A DNA stretch of 64,000 nucleotides from Pachyseris speciosa (lineage: Eukaryota > Cnidaria > Anthozoa > Scleractinia > Pachyseridae): positions 20,001 through 84,000 of the forward strand of contig JAEMWC010001619.1 in assembly GCA_016490735.1 (NCBI GenBank). Reading direction: 5' to 3'. Position numbers and translations under genes: made by a program. Numbering within the stretch: position 1 is the stretch's first letter; the number at the start of each line of letters is the position of its first letter. Positions 1-10,761 of the stretch are shown in pieces. Under the pieces are notes generated by a model that made no database searches, was not told the origin of the DNA, and saw nothing but the letters and a program-made list of their open reading frames with translations.

Positions 1-717
1 GTTCCAGTGTGTGTTACTGCAAAGTACAGACGAGGTGATGTCCGATTTAAATGCATCAATGTCGATACTCTTTAACTTCCGATATGACACAGACTTGCTA
101 GAGATTGATGGACTTGGGAAGCGAATAAAACACTCAACAAAAAAATGATCCGAGAGGGGCAAGGTGGCGTTAATAGGACCCAAGATTAAGTCATTAGTGG
201 GTCGAGTGATGATGAGATCCAAAATATGCCCAAAGATATGTGTGGGCACTGATACATGTTGTGAGAGGCCAAAGGTTTCCAACAACTCGTTGAATGTTAC
301 AGCATCCTTGCTATGCACCAAATCCATGTGGAAGTTGAAATCCCCAGCGATAACTAGAGGTTCAGGACACATGACAATGTTTTCAAGATACGATGAAAAC
401 TCATCAAAAAATACTGACGCAGAGGAGCTGGGAGGGCGGTAAACAGCAACAATGCGGATAGAACGATTTGTTGTCTTCAGAATCCATTCCCAAAATTCAA
501 AAGAATCATGTTCTTTCCCATCCACGAGTGAAGCATCAAAAGAGTCGCGGAATAAAATGCCTGTACCACCGCCAGATCGATTTGATTGCCGTGGGAAACT
601 CTTAAATAAATAGCCTTGACGAGAGAGATCAGCAATGCAGACAGAATCTAGATCCTTTAACCAAGTTTCGGTAGAAATACAGAGACCCATGTCATTGCCA
701 ACAGCATAGTCAATGAT
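1..717 (-). pseudogene. LINE endonuclease (EEP) domain fragment
   Basis: Reading the minus strand from about 717 to the window edge gives one open frame of an endonuclease/exonuclease/phosphatase domain as found at the N-terminus of CR1/L2/Rex-type LINE ORF2 proteins. Landmarks in order are TETW (catalytic Glu), VYRPP, GDFNFH (Asp/Asn pair) and LSDHF (Asp-His). This enzyme nicks target DNA to prime reverse transcription. The frame runs off position 1, so the reverse transcriptase, if present, lies outside the window. The first few codons of the domain are missing at the 717 side, so the piece appears 5'-truncated. The family is clear; the clade is inferred. Confidence 0.85.
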
Positions 718-1226
718 TAACTGCGATGATCATTCACATACTCATTCGTAAACATCGCCGTACCCAAATTCGAATTAGCCAATCACAAGTTTTTTTACTG
801 TCCAAATAACCTACGATATCAAGTCACTGATTGGTTCTACGATATCCTGGTCATTTCCAAGTGAAGTAATAAAAATCCCTCGTTCTAGTTGTTTTACTGC
901 AACATAGATTCAATAGAGGTTTTAATAGAATACCAAACGTCCCATTTTAAGATTTAGCGATAGTTTTTGGGTAAAACGAGTGAACACTTTCACGCCAAAA
1001 CGGCTAAACTGGCCGGCGCTTTTAAGTATTAAGTATTCACCGTACCCAAGTGCGTGGTGTTTGCCGAGAGTTATAAAACGTTTCAGTGCTCTTTGCTTCT
1101 AAACTGCATCTCGCCAAATTTGCACAAATAATAACAGACGAAGATCTAGAGAAGAGATCTTGAAGAACAGAAAAATATAAATACATGCTGATCTACACAA
1201 TTTACCCTACGTAGCTAGCAAGCACG
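718..1226. other. Non-coding AT-rich stretch
   Basis: No gene or clear repeat recognised. It separates the truncated LINE from the Gypsy element. Confidence 0.5.
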
Positions 1227-1299
1227 GCTTTGTTGACCAGTTGGCACAGGCTTAAAGAGCCAGGATATCATGAACACAACATGACAACTTCATTACGTG

Positions 1300-1467
1300 T
1301 GTGAATGATATATGAAATGAATCATATATGAACTGCGGAAATGAAATCAAATGAAGAATGAGGATCATTCTTCATTTGATTTCATTTCCGCAGTTCATAT
1401 ATGATTCATTTCATATATCATTCACACTCATTTCTTTCACGGGAACATATGAACCTACAATTGACCT

Positions 1468-1508
<41 letters not shown>

Positions 1509-1630
1509 ATCGCACCGGTAATCGCGAAGTCACGGGTTCAAACCCCGTTGAAGTCCTGAATTTTTTTCAGGCTTCTTTTCGCAATTGCATAAATTGCGTT
1601 CACAACTGCGAGGATCATTCTTCATTTGAT
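1300..1630. mobile_element. tRNA-like SINE family A, inverted 5' piece plus unit
   Basis: Inserted in the LTR with an 11-bp target duplication TTCATTACGTG (1289-1299 and 1631-1641). It begins with about 60 bp in inverted orientation, turns around near 1360, and continues as a + oriented unit with a tRNA-like head (1483-1555) ending in ...TTCATTTGAT. The long target duplication points to LINE-type target-primed insertion. The same family forms the array at 12894-13596. Confidence 0.75.
1483..1555 (+). repeat. tRNA-like (Thr-type) head of SINE A
   Basis: A-box and B-box-like segments and a cloverleaf are visible: acceptor GGCTTCA/TGAAGTC, D arm GCTC/GAGC, T arm ACGGG/CCCGT with loop TTCAAAC. 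The anticodon arm is abnormal: TCGC and GCGA pair around a 10-nt segment ACCGGTAATC, and position 33 is C instead of U. It is therefore treated as a SINE head with an internal Pol III promoter, not a working tRNA gene. Confidence 0.7.
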
Positions 1631-1707
1631 TTCATTACGTGCATCGGCCATCCTTTCTACACCACCTCACACTCCTAGGCATGCGCACCACTACTGACCT
1701 ATCAACA

Positions 1708-1724
1708 TTCTTCTTTTTTAAAAG
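1708..1724 (-). promoter_or_regulatory. Gypsy polypurine tract
   Basis: Read on minus this is an A/G run (AAAAAAGAAGAA) ending exactly at the 3' LTR, the expected plus-strand primer. Confidence 0.75.
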
Positions 1725-1933
1725 AAACTATTAACACCCTAATATGTTTCTGAACAAAAATAAACGAAGAAAAAATAAATAAATAACGAACTCGTAACAG
1801 GAACAAACAACGTCAATTAACAATTCAAATTGTGTCTCGCTCAACAGTTTCGAGCATTTACTGTTTACTGTCAAAGGTCTAGTCTCTGCAGCCCCAAATC
1901 AATCGACCGTGACGAGCCTTTGGCTTTGGACTT

Positions 1934-3007
1934 TCAACTGGTGAAGGTGTGGATCCAACCGAACGACCAGTGGTTGGCATTGCTTCGATAGGAGGGGAAC
2001 AACATGGCTGTCTGATGTGGACACTTCGTGCTGTACAACAGCGGGCACTTCTTGCTGTACGAGAGCGAGCACAGCCTGTGTGAGAAGTTGCTGATTACAT
2101 GAAAGCGAAGCCTCAGCAGGTGAGTTCTGTTCCGTCGAACCAATCCTTCTTGCGTTTTAATGAGGTACGAACGTGGTGTCACCTCATTTAAAACCTCTCC
2201 AAATTTTCACCTTTCACCCTGGTGATGATCATTGGGTTTGCTATAAACGAACTGCCCAGGCACCAACGGTGTTAGCTCCTTACTCTTGTGATAGTACGAT
2301 TTGGCTAAAGCTCTTCTGTCAAGATGCTCATCACGTACCACTATCACTGGTAGCACAGACTGGCGTAACAGTGATTCAGACACGGGCAGAATTGACTTTG
2401 TTGGATGACAAAGAAACCTCTGTGCCGGGGAGAAGGTCATACGCTGAGGTGGTGTCTTTCTATGTTCTTAGAGACCAGTAGGCAGGTCAGACTTTTTCAG
2501 CATCTAATACGGGGATCGGGTGATCAACTGAAAATCACAAGCCTTGGCAAAATTCGCGAACTCTTGAGGGGCATATTGCGGCCCGTTGTCTCACAGAAAC
2601 TTATCCGGAACACCATAGCGGGCGAATTGTGCCTTTGTAACTGAAATAACATGAGCCGCGGTAATGTCCTCGTTTAGCAGGTCAACTTCAAACCAGTCAC
2701 TATAGTGGTCTACAGTCACAGCATACCACCGTCCTCCTTGCTTGAACAGGTCTTGTGGGATAAACGTCCATGGGCCATGAGGAATTTCATGAGACAACAT
2801 CGGCTCTTTCGGCAGTGATGAACTGTAGCTGGCACACACAGAGCAATTAGCAGTTTCTTGGGGGATTGCTGCACACATTCCAGGCCAATACATCACTTCC
2901 CGGGAACGGCGCACCATACTTTCACCACTCTGGTGGCCTTGGTGAAGTTTTCTCACCATAGTAGACTGCAATTGCAGCGGAAAAACGACCTTGTGGGACT
3001 TGTACAA
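1934..3007 (-). pseudogene. Gypsy integrase, frameshifted
   Basis: Three open pieces in changing frames. Piece 2591-3007 has the zinc-binding HHCC remnant (HQGHQS, CSVCASY) and the first catalytic Asp region (IPQDLFK, VTVDHYSDWFE). The second catalytic Asp (DNGPQ) is in another frame near 2570-2585. The segment that should hold the catalytic Glu is disrupted around 2490-2530. Piece 2207-2440 begins MTFSPAQR, and 1934-2182 carries the C-terminal TPRSYLIKT strand typical of Gypsy integrases. It would insert the cDNA but cannot be functional here. Confidence 0.8.
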
Positions 3008-3323
3008 AACACATGATATACTGCTAGCTCATCCCGGCATGGGTGATAATGACGGAGCGCGGTTGCAAATGAGATTTGTCAGGCGGCCAGCCATGGGCCA
3101 CAAACTGACAAAGGACAGGCAGCGTACGGTCTCCTTGAGTTACCACTCTGATTTCCTCTAAGGTACTTGGTTGCATCTTGAGGAAATCTAGGTCTAGGGA
3201 CTCCAGCTCTGCTCTGAACTACTGTTGAATTTCCCCGGAGTAACACTGAAACACTTGCCCTTGGATGCCAGAGGGTGTAGGCTGCCTCAAAGAAGCTCTT
3301 GACAACGTATCTGCCAAGTACAT

Positions 3324-3814
3324 TTACTTGCCCTTCTTGTACACTACCGTGAACTCGAATGGCTGAAGCTGAAGCATCATGCGCTGCAAGCGCTTGGGAG
3401 CACTACTTAACGGTTTCTTAAAGATAGTTTCACGCGGTTGGTGATCTGAATGGACTACAACATCTTGTTGTTCATACAGGTACTGGTAGAACTTACTACA
3501 GGCTACTTTGATGGCCAAGCACTCTTTTTCAATAGGACCATAGTTTATCTCAGTGGCTGACAATGTGGAGTTGGTGAAAGCCACAGGTTGTCCCTCTTGT
3601 AACAATGCTCCTCCTAGCCTGTGTCACTGGCATCTACTTGTAACACACATGGTTTGTTCACATCAAAATACCTCAACGTCGTTGCATTTGCGATTACGCG
3701 TTTGGCTGCTTTGAAAGCTTGGTCATGCTGCGAGGTCCACGCCCACACTGCGTTGACGTGTGTTAGCTCTATAAGTGGCTTCACAATTTCAGCAAGATTC
3801 GGTGTGAACCGCAA
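3324..3814 (-). pseudogene. Gypsy RT thumb and RNase H
   Basis: Piece 3614-3814 holds RFTPNLAEIVKPL and QVDASDTG (the first RNase H Asp). Piece 3324-3605 holds the IEKECLAIK motif (Glu) and VVHSDHQP (Asp), then the connection region. The two pieces are in different frames, split at about 3610. RNase H removes the RNA strand of the hybrid during cDNA synthesis. The SINE 3824-4240 separates this region from the RT. Confidence 0.82.
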
Positions 3815-3823
3815 AAAATAGTT

Positions 3824-4240
3824 CTACATCTACATCTACATGATTTCACCACTCGGCAAAGTTCCATTGACTTATGGCTGTTATGCGTGTGGCCTCATAC
3901 ACCATAAGCCTTTTTGGGACATCGCGCCAAGCCGGTCACTTGCTGAATAGAACAGGTCAGCACTAGGGGTGGGCACAGCCAGAGTTTTGTTACGTCCCTA
4001 GTGGTTCCTTCACGTCCCACAGAATCAGAGAACTATGAAGAATTGTGAGACGGGGCCTACGGTTTATCGTCCTTATACGAGAAGACTAGAAAGTCTAACC
4101 ATTTGTAGATGTCATTACAAAGGTAGCACTTTCTCCTCAATTATTTAAAGACCCCGAGTGTTGGTCCGGCCGAGGTTTTGAACCCTAGACCTTCCGAACA
4201 GTAGTCCGGTGCTCTACCACTGAGCTAACCGGTCGGCGGT
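3824..4240 (-). mobile_element. tRNA-derived SINE with (TGTAGA)n tail
   Basis: Inserted in Gypsy pol with target duplication TAGTT (3819-3823 and 4241-4245). On minus the head (4240 to about 4165) is tRNA-like, with TAGCTCAGTGGTAGAGC and GGTTCAAAA as A- and B-box elements. The body follows, and the 3' end is a short TGTAGATGTAGA repeat tail at 3824-3841. This is a different family from SINEs A and B. It splits the RT-RNase H connection at a conserved tyrosine-containing segment, so it marks an insertion after the Gypsy element arrived. Confidence 0.8.
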
Positions 4241-4391
4241 TAGTTGCACATACCCAGGAAACGCTGAACCCCTTAACATCTTGAGGCGGGCTCATGTCAA
4301 CAATGGCTTGGACACGATCAGGATGTGGAGAAATCCCATCACCACTCAGGAGATGTCCCATCCAGGAAACTTGCTTGACTTTGAATTGAAA

Positions 4392-4940
4392 TTACTTACG
4401 TATTAATTTAGGATTTACTTCTTTGCAACGCAATATTAAGTTCCATAAGTTCAAGTCATGGTCCTTTTCTGCCTCCTCGACAGTTTCTCCGCTTCCAAAC
4501 ACTAAGATGTCATCTGCCTTGTTAACAACACCTTTCAAACCCTCCAGTGCTTCGTGCTGCCTACGCTGATACTCTACTGGCCCCAGACGTACGCCAAACG
4601 GCATACGCAACCAACGGTATCGCATGGTCGTTAAAAATGAAGAACTCTCATCCAGCACAATGTTCGTGAATCCTTTGTACACATCCACACAGGAAACAAC
4701 TTTGGCATTGCTCAACTTTAGCAGTAACTCGTCAACAGTTGGAATGGGGTACTTTGGGACTTCAATGGCTTTGTTTATGGTTTGACTGGGGTCAATACAA
4801 ACCCGTAGACTACCATCTAGTTTTTCTCTGTAGATACTGTTAGAGATCCACGCAGCGGGCTCGGTGACATTTTTCAAGATACCCTTTTTACCATTTCCCG
4901 TATTGCCTTTGCAACTTTGGGCTCTTTTTCTACAGGGCAC
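4392..4940 (-). pseudogene. Gypsy reverse transcriptase
   Basis: RT fingers and palm: LRVCIDPSQTINKAI, VPKYPIPTVDELL, VVSCVDVYKGF (first catalytic Asp), MRYRWLRMPFGV and KADDILVFGSG in place of the usual YxDD box. The ADD variant lacks the aromatic residue but keeps both Asp. The frame continues from the protease/linker region, which overlaps at 4874-4940 in another frame, so a frameshift lies there. Confidence 0.85.
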
Positions 4941-5560
4941 CGGTGGGGATGAGCTTGAACTGGAGTCACATTGGGGTTCATGGAGATATGCAAAGGTGGT
5001 CCCAAAATTCCCAACCCTGTAGGGGCATCCTTGAAAACATCCAAAACAATGGCCTTGGTTAATTTCACTCGAGGAACAGGCACACGAGGAACATTAAACT
5101 GGCTGAAACTACTCACAACAGGTTTCTTCTCGGCAACAACTGCAACAGTATCATATACTTCACTTTCATCTCCACAGTTAGGGGCGACAGGAACAATACT
5201 AAAAGTTCTTGGTGGACCTGCTTCAACCAATGTAAGCTCTTGTGCAGCACTTTCTTTGAGGGTGGTGGCCGTGATGCCCCAGTCGGCAGTGTCACTGTTA
5301 CCCTGAGCACTTGATTGAAGTTGACACACCACATTCTCGCTGATCACATCCTCGCTGTTCGGGACACTCGGAACTGACAGCGAAGTACTTCCTCTTATCT
5401 CAATCAGCCCCAGCTTGACACAGCCGGATCCACTCAAATGGAGTGGTTGTGATCCCGTGACCTTTTTACTCAACAGCTGAAATTCAAGTGGGTACCACCT
5501 TCCTTGAGTTTCGCAAACTTACTCAACCTGCCCCACGGATGTGGTGACACCTCCACGATA
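4874..5560 (-). pseudogene. Gypsy protease-RT linker region
   Basis: Contains the segment between protease and RT, with LSGSGCVKLGLIEI and, at its C-terminal end, the HRCPVEKEPKVAKAI entry to RT. The upstream part (5480-5600) reads RGGVTTSVGQ and WYPLEFQLLS, interrupted by TAA near 5520. This resembles the post-protease spacer of vertebrate- and cnidarian-type Gypsy elements. Confidence 0.65.
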
Positions 5561-5608
5561 GGTGTGCAGAAGCGTGAGATGGCCGGATCAGGTAATTGAC
5601 ATCAAATC

Positions 5609-6631
5609 CTACTGGACACGTACTCCAGAGATCGTCAACTGCCAGGGTATTGATTGTCGAAGCCGTATCCAATTGGAGTGCTTTCCAAACAAAATGATTC
5701 CTAGCTGCGGATAATTTGATAGCGACAAAGAACTTTTTCCCTGCTCCGCACTGACAGTTCTCACAGAGTAAGCGTCCAAAGTAAACAAGTGATGCACGTT
5801 TTGTTCACAAGCCGATCCAGATTCATCCACTGCATTCACATTCTGGGGTCTTCTCATGCACTTCCTGGCAACATGCCCTTCTTTACCACAGTTCCGACAC
5901 ATGACTTGCTCCGGATCTCACACTTGCCTCATTAGTCTTTTCGTATCAGTGGAAGATTCATAGTTCTTAGCTATTTCAATATCAGCGCGAAATGGTACAA
6001 TGGCCCCTTCCTTGTTGCGATGATCATTAGTATTCAACTTTCTTTGTAGAGTTTCATCCGCTAAATCAGCAATGAACCTGTCACGACAGGCTTGATCCTC
6101 AAAGTCCCCATATTCACAATACATGGCTCGCTCTACTACTCGACATTCCCAGGCACTAATAGATTCTCCTTCAGCTTGAAACTTGGGACCCATTTTTGTT
6201 CGCTCAGCTTGAACACTCACACTGCCACAAAATCTCTTAATGAGAGCCCGGAGAACATTCACTGGGTTACAATTATCTGTGACAGATAAATCAAGGGTCT
6301 TGTTACTTAGGTTTATTAGTCTCTTCATCCTCGGCGGAAGCGTAGCGCGAAGTGTAAACATACACAGATCCGGACTTTTCACACTGAGCAGTCCTGCTTC
6401 GCTGCCAAAGTCATATTTGCAACCAGCTTTCGGAGCGAACCATCCCATCACCGTACAGTAATCAATGCAATCTAAAATAAAACAGTCTAGAGCTTCTCGG
6501 TCGTCTAAACCTTCTTGCATCTGGGAGACCGGAAAACCGACCGGTGTGCCGCCATTATAACAGCAAACACGACGAAATTCGAAAGAAAAAACTTGACAAC
6601 AAAATGGCGGGAACGTATCGAACGATTGCAA
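5609..6631 (-). pseudogene. Gypsy gag with CCHC zinc knuckle
   Basis: Piece 5918-6631 is a gag capsid-type helical region (CFILDCIDYCTVMGW, FQAEGESISAWECRVV, FEDQACRDRFIADL). After an in-frame TGA, the same frame resumes at 5902 with the zinc knuckle MCRNCGKEGHVARKCMR (CX2CX4HX4C), which binds genomic RNA. Gag would form the particle. Only one nonsense codon separates the two halves. Confidence 0.82.
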
Positions 6632-6698
6632 TCACAGTTCGATGTCATGCAGCCTAAATGGGACAGCCAAAACTCACAGTAAACTTCAGGCGAAAGTT

Positions 6699-6716
6699 CG
6701 TCTTCTTCTGACACCA
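6699..6716 (-). promoter_or_regulatory. Gypsy primer-binding site (tRNA-Leu type)
   Basis: Read on minus, directly after the 5' LTR: TGGTGTCAGAAG. This matches the 3' end of tRNA-Leu (..CTGACACCA) over the first nine or ten bases, with no spacer to the LTR. Confidence 0.75.
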
Positions 6717-6847
6717 TGTTGACCAGTCGGCACAGGCTTGGACAACAAGGATATCATGAACACTTCCATCGGCCACTACACACTACACACTACCACACAC
6801 ACTACTACACACTTCTACGCATGCGCACAACTGCTGACCTACCAACA
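6717..6847 (-). repeat. Gypsy 5' LTR
   Basis: 131 bp with TG...CA ends. GCTT follows at 6848-6851. Very short for an LTR but matched by the 3' copy. Confidence 0.85.
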
Positions 6848-6851
6848 GCTT

Positions 6852-7698
6852 AAATATAGTGAGCCGGATTGCCAAGAAGAAATCAATTGAAGTATTCGCA
6901 AAACAAGAACTTTCCCGAATGTTGTCACATTTTAACTGGGGGAGTCGTCCAACACTACGAGAAGGCAAAGACTTCGAATAGTCTTCTCCGAAAACAATTC
7001 AGATTGAAAAGTTCCATGTGACATTTACTGTGCTAATTATAAGTTTATTGTGTTTCTTCCTTCAAGGTAAAACTTGTAAAAAGATATCTGTAAGTTTGTT
7101 ATCATGATTTTAAATGCAGATGATAAGATTTTTGTGTAGGGTTATGTGCTTATTTTGCCACGGCGGGTTGTCACTATAACACTCTGTTATTAAATCGTTT
7201 TGCTACCGTTTCATGACTTGCACTATTCTTCTCACGCGCAAATGACATGAACTCCTGACTGATGAACGTAAGTCGACAAATGCCGGATGCATGAATAGTG
7301 CCGGACGTTTGACCGAACTTGGGTACAGTGAATACTTAATCGTTTTTATGGTACACTTAGTCGTCAAATCAGGCTTGTTTGTTCTTGCCTGACATGTCGC
7401 CGAAGCGTACCAAAAAGGTACGATCCTTGGTAGAAGTGGATATATCACAAGTGTGTGGTTTTGTGGTATGTAAGAAGGTTCTATCTGCTTATGATTGGTT
7501 GAAACGCGTTGAGTTCTTTTAGAAAGGTTGTAGCACGATGTACTTGGGGCATACGTCAATGACAAATTAGAGGTATTTCCCATGGCTATTCTATAAACGA
7601 CTATCTTGAAATAATTAGTGTGACAGTTAAAAGAATTCAACCACTGCTTGAAGTTGAGATAGGTGTATTTCTCAATTTAATGTTTTTTCTTTGTGATC
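6852..7698. other. Intergenic, no gene recognised
   Basis: No coding or RNA gene could be supported. It lies downstream of the minus-strand membrane protein gene and may hold its 3' UTR. Confidence 0.5.
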
Positions 7699-9312
7699 TC
7701 AAGTAAACGGCATTTTACAAGGCTCTTTCGATGTGTCCGGAAAACTCCCATGAAGAATGACTAAGAGGTTAGCACTTGTCGATATGGCTATAGGCACTGC
7801 ATTTAAAATCGCCACTAAAATATGTCTTCTCCATCGTTTCCGCCAAACAGCCATAACAGCCATATTCTGATAACGAGTCGCTATCGCCAAAGAAGCGCTT
7901 ATGAAAGCCCACTCAATCAGTAGCGAAACGGACGTATGAGCGGCAAAGAGCTGAAATAGAGGTAAGAAAGCCTTGTTTCGTAAAAAAATAAATTGATACA
8001 AATATAAGCAACCATTTACAGATACTATAGCAGTTGCTTCGGACAACATGCCCATGATGGAGATGTCAGCCATTAGTCGCTCACGGCGAGGAGTACGGAA
8101 ACTTCCCCACGGAGCTGATTTCCTTTTCCAAATCACATGCAAAATGTGATCAATGACAACCATGGTGCTTCGTTCAATGACTTCCGCGGCGCCGTGAATT
8201 ATTCCAAGAACAGCGATTGATTGTAAAGTATAGAGATCCGCTTGCAAAATGCGAAAGATAAGGGCCGTATCAAAATACAACGGCGACAACAATACGAAAG
8301 AAAACCCGGGATACGTGATGTTATAAAAATGCTGAGCGCAAATTCTTGATAAAACCTTAAGGATAAGTCCTAGAAAAGGAGCAAAGAGTGCTATTAACAG
8401 TTTTCCATCTGCGTCTTGCCGGATGTATGCTGGGTAAATCAATGACGCTACGATGAAGTATATGGGGAACGAAAACCCACCTGGTAATATCATTTGGAAA
8501 AACAAAGTCATCTTCTGTCTTGAACGTGTACAGAAGTGATTGGTTAAAAGATAAATTTGCAGGCTTTGATTGATGAGAAAAATAGCAGTGAGAGGGATAT
8601 TTTGTAAATGAGTAATGTGCGAATGAGATATACCGAGCGCTTGAAGAGCAACCCGATAAACTGTATCCAAACAGTATGTAAGGAGACACACTAGGAAGAG
8701 TTTCTTTTTCATTCCTGTCAGCTGATAAGGACGAAAGAAAAATAGCATGAGTAAAAAGAACCAAATGTATATAACAGCACGAGAAATCACATCGGACATT
8801 GACCTCATCCACTGCATTTCCAAAGATGTTGCGTTCATTGGTTGAAACTGGCAGTTCTGCACTGTGTTGAATGAAAGGTAAAAGGCCACTATGTATACTG
8901 TTCCAACCAAAGTAGCGGTTAGAAGTGAAATCACAGCCCCAACATACATTGATTTACAAGCTGTGGTAAGGATGGAAGGTCTAAGTCTTTTCCAAGCCAT
9001 GGCTTTCTCTTCAGGCCGCGGATCATCTGGTATTTCTTCGCTTTCTTCTAGTGAGCATGCATCGCTCACTCGTACTTGAAGAGTACTAGACGCTAAATAG
9101 TCCAAGCTTGTGGCCTCTCTCTCGCTGTATTCTTGGTAAACAAGCTCATCAACAGGGTGGTAATACCATTCTCGACCTGTGGCTTGTAGAAGATTGTAGC
9201 CAAAAGATTCTATTGTAAATTCAGGTTCTTCTGGGTTGTAGTGATCTGTCACACCTCTTGTAAAACTAAACACAATTTGACCGAGCAATTCTATCAATGT
9301 ACTGCTACCCAT
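7699..9312 (-). CDS. Multipass membrane protein, unknown family
   Basis: An intact 537-codon frame starting at ATG 9310-9312 with no intron. A cytosol-like N-terminal region of about 110 residues, with an acidic Ser/Glu stretch, precedes about ten or eleven hydrophobic segments (roughly residues 120-145, 175-195, 205-225, 235-260, 275-300, 310-330, 350-370, 375-390, 425-450, 470-490 and 505-525). A conserved-looking cytosolic loop reads SFRTPRRERLMADISIMGML. I do not recognise the family, and transport or receptor roles cannot be assigned. A decayed paralog lies at 31077-31765 on +, where the FRTPRRERLM loop is kept, so this is a real gene family with relic copies. The lack of introns could mean an ancestral retrocopy. 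Confidence 0.8.
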   Translation of the reverse strand: MGSSTLIELLGQIVFSFTRGVTDHYNPEEPEFTIESFGYNLLQATGREWYYHPVDELVYQEYSEREATSLDYLASSTLQVRVSDACSLEESEEIPDDPRPEEKAMAWKRLRPSILTTACKSMYVGAVISLLTATLVGTVYIVAFYLSFNTVQNCQFQPMNATSLEMQWMRSMSDVISRAVIYIWFFLLMLFFFRPYQLTGMKKKLFLVCLLTYCLDTVYRVALQALGISHSHITHLQNIPLTAIFLINQSLQIYLLTNHFCTRSRQKMTLFFQMILPGGFSFPIYFIVASLIYPAYIRQDADGKLLIALFAPFLGLILKVLSRICAQHFYNITYPGFSFVLLSPLYFDTALIFRILQADLYTLQSIAVLGIIHGAAEVIERSTMVVIDHILHVIWKRKSAPWGSFRTPRRERLMADISIMGMLSEATAIVSVNGCLYLYQFIFLRNKAFLPLFQLFAAHTSVSLLIEWAFISASLAIATRYQNMAVMAVWRKRWRRHILVAILNAVPIAISTSANLLVILHGSFPDTSKEPCKMPFT

Positions 9313-9424
9313 TTCGTTGTCTTCATTGGCATGCTACGAGGTAGTAATTACCATATGATCGTGCGAAAGAGAAAACATTGCAAAAGAGAAATGTGGATCG
9401 AAAGTGCCAATATTTTGTCAGCTT

Positions 9425-9775
9425 GGGCGCTTTCTATTGGGCAAAAAATCACTGGTACAAATTTTCGGAGTTTTCGCTGGTCGAATGGAACGCGTCCGAC
9501 GACGTCCCAAAAATTCGAGGTCTCGTGAATTGACATGCTGTAGGCGTTTCGTCCGCTTATTTGTTTTCTGCTTCAAAGTCCGCTCACGCTCGGTAGGGAG
9601 ACTAAACCGACATCTATCTCGAATGGAACACGAAAATTTCGATAGTTCTGGAAATTCCAACATAAAGGCTGCACACAAAACGTATTCCTAAATTTTCGAA
9701 AACGTTTCTCGCAACTTTGCTCGTTCCATTCAAGATCGGAAATCTCGAAAGTTTTGGCTGAATGGAAAGCGCCCC
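9425..9775. mobile_element. MITE-like element with imperfect terminal inverted repeats
   Basis: The left end GGGCGCTTTCTATTGGGC and the right end, read inward as GGGGCGCTTTCCATTCAGCC, form imperfect inverted termini. Inside, TCGAATGGAAC-type motifs recur in both orientations. No coding capacity. Confidence 0.5.
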
Positions 9776-10251
9776 TGGCCTGATTTATACGTCGAATTGA
9801 ATTGAGACGAATTTAATTACTATTAGCTTCGTCTGTGAGACGTCGATATTATAGATTCGTTTTAGACGACGAATTAAATTCAGACGAATTATTCACTCGA
9901 ATTCAAAAATTAGTGAGCCAGTGAGCCGTGATGGCCATTGAACAGCGAAAAACAAACATGGCAGGCTCCAGGAAAGTGATCATTTTTCATTTGCACAGTC
10001 GAAGCATTATAATTATAAGACAGTACGAGTGAATTCTTCCAAACCGGCCACCTCCTCATTACTCTCTGGAACGGAACAGTCAGCTCGGAGACAAACTATT
10101 TTATCACAAGAATACAACTGTATTTTGTAACTGCACCACATGCATGCATTACAACTGCTCAAACCTTGAAATCTTTCGCAGGCGTCGCCATCTTTGCCAT
10201 CTTTGAAAGGATATGTCATCAAGTCACACCATCCTCAGTTTCCCCCCACTT
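9776..10251. other. Intergenic with GACGAATT-type repeats
   Basis: 9780-9910 repeats GACGAATT/AATTCGTC motifs in both orientations. No gene supported. Confidence 0.4.
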
Positions 10252-10396
10252 AAGGGCCTCTTCATATGAGCCCGGTTGACCGGGCTGGCTCGGTTAGCGG
10301 GATGAATTTTATTATCTGTTCACATGGGAAATTACAGCCCGGTTACCGTGATGAAAAGTGGTGACGCGACCATTCACGCGGGTTGTTCCTAAAACG

Positions 10397-10440
10397 AGGA
10401 GTGCGGAGTGCGGAGTGCGGAGTGCGGAGTGCGGAGTGAG
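10397..10440. repeat. GAGTGCG minisatellite, left arm
   Basis: Five to six copies of a 7-bp unit. The reverse complement recurs in the right arm at 21163-21200, so it belongs to the inverted arms. Confidence 0.85.
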
Positions 10441-10719
10441 TACGGAGTCATCAAAAAGAAAAAATGGGAAATGGCAAAAATGGGAAAAAGAAGAAATATC
10501 AAAAACAGACGAAATAAAAATGATATAAATACAAACGAGTACAAAAATTCCATATAAATACAAATAAAATATAATAATAAAGAGGAAATTGAATATTTTT
10601 CTCTGACAAGAACCCAAATAATTACATGGAATAAGAAATAAATGAAAATCAATAAAAACGAGAACATTTTGTGATCCGTAATGAATACAAGGTTCCTGTG
10701 GGTTATTCTTTTTTTCCAG

Positions 10720-10761
10720 AAATGGCCGAAAGTGAAAAGCCAGAAGAGGCAGCATCACAAA
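10720..10761 (+). other. Possible start exon between strong splice signals
   Basis: A polypyrimidine tract and CAG end at 10719. A 42-nt open segment with ATG at 10722 reads MAESEKPEEAASQ, and GTAAGT follows at 10762. It sits exactly where left-arm homology to 20897 stops, so it belongs to the 1.8 kb extra segment. No following exon was identified. It could be a captured host exon or a transposon exon. Confidence 0.35.

Larger units (their letters stand above)
1231..1707 (-). repeat. Gypsy 3' LTR carrying a SINE
   Basis: It matches the 5' LTR at 6717-6847 (about 131 bp) outside the nested insertion 1300-1630. TG...CA termini, and GCTT just outside at 1227-1230. Confidence 0.85.
1231..6847 (-). 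mobile_element. Ty3/Gypsy LTR retrotransposon, decayed, with nested insertions
   Basis: A complete but dead element on the minus strand. Both LTRs run TGTTG...CAACA and are flanked by GCTT (1227-1230 and 6848-6851), a 4-bp target duplication. A tRNA-Leu-type primer site abuts the 5' LTR and a polypurine tract abuts the 3' LTR. Internal order is gag, protease, RT, RNase H, integrase, which is the Gypsy order. The frame is broken repeatedly: TGA near 5919 between gag and its zinc knuckle, TAA near 5520, and several frameshifts in integrase. Two SINEs are nested inside it, at 1300-1630 and 3824-4240. Confidence 0.9.

Noticed and set aside
164..442. 92-codon + strand frame
   Set aside because: Antisense shadow of the LINE endonuclease, whose motifs are on minus.
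1483..1555. Functional tRNA-Thr gene
   Set aside because: U33 is absent, the anticodon arm is misregistered, and near-identical copies sit inside repeats with target duplications. Better explained as a SINE head. The same applies to the heads near 13011, 13449, 49062, 49319 and 49601.
2173..2644. Two + strand frames
   Set aside because: Antisense to the Gypsy integrase; no protein-like motifs.
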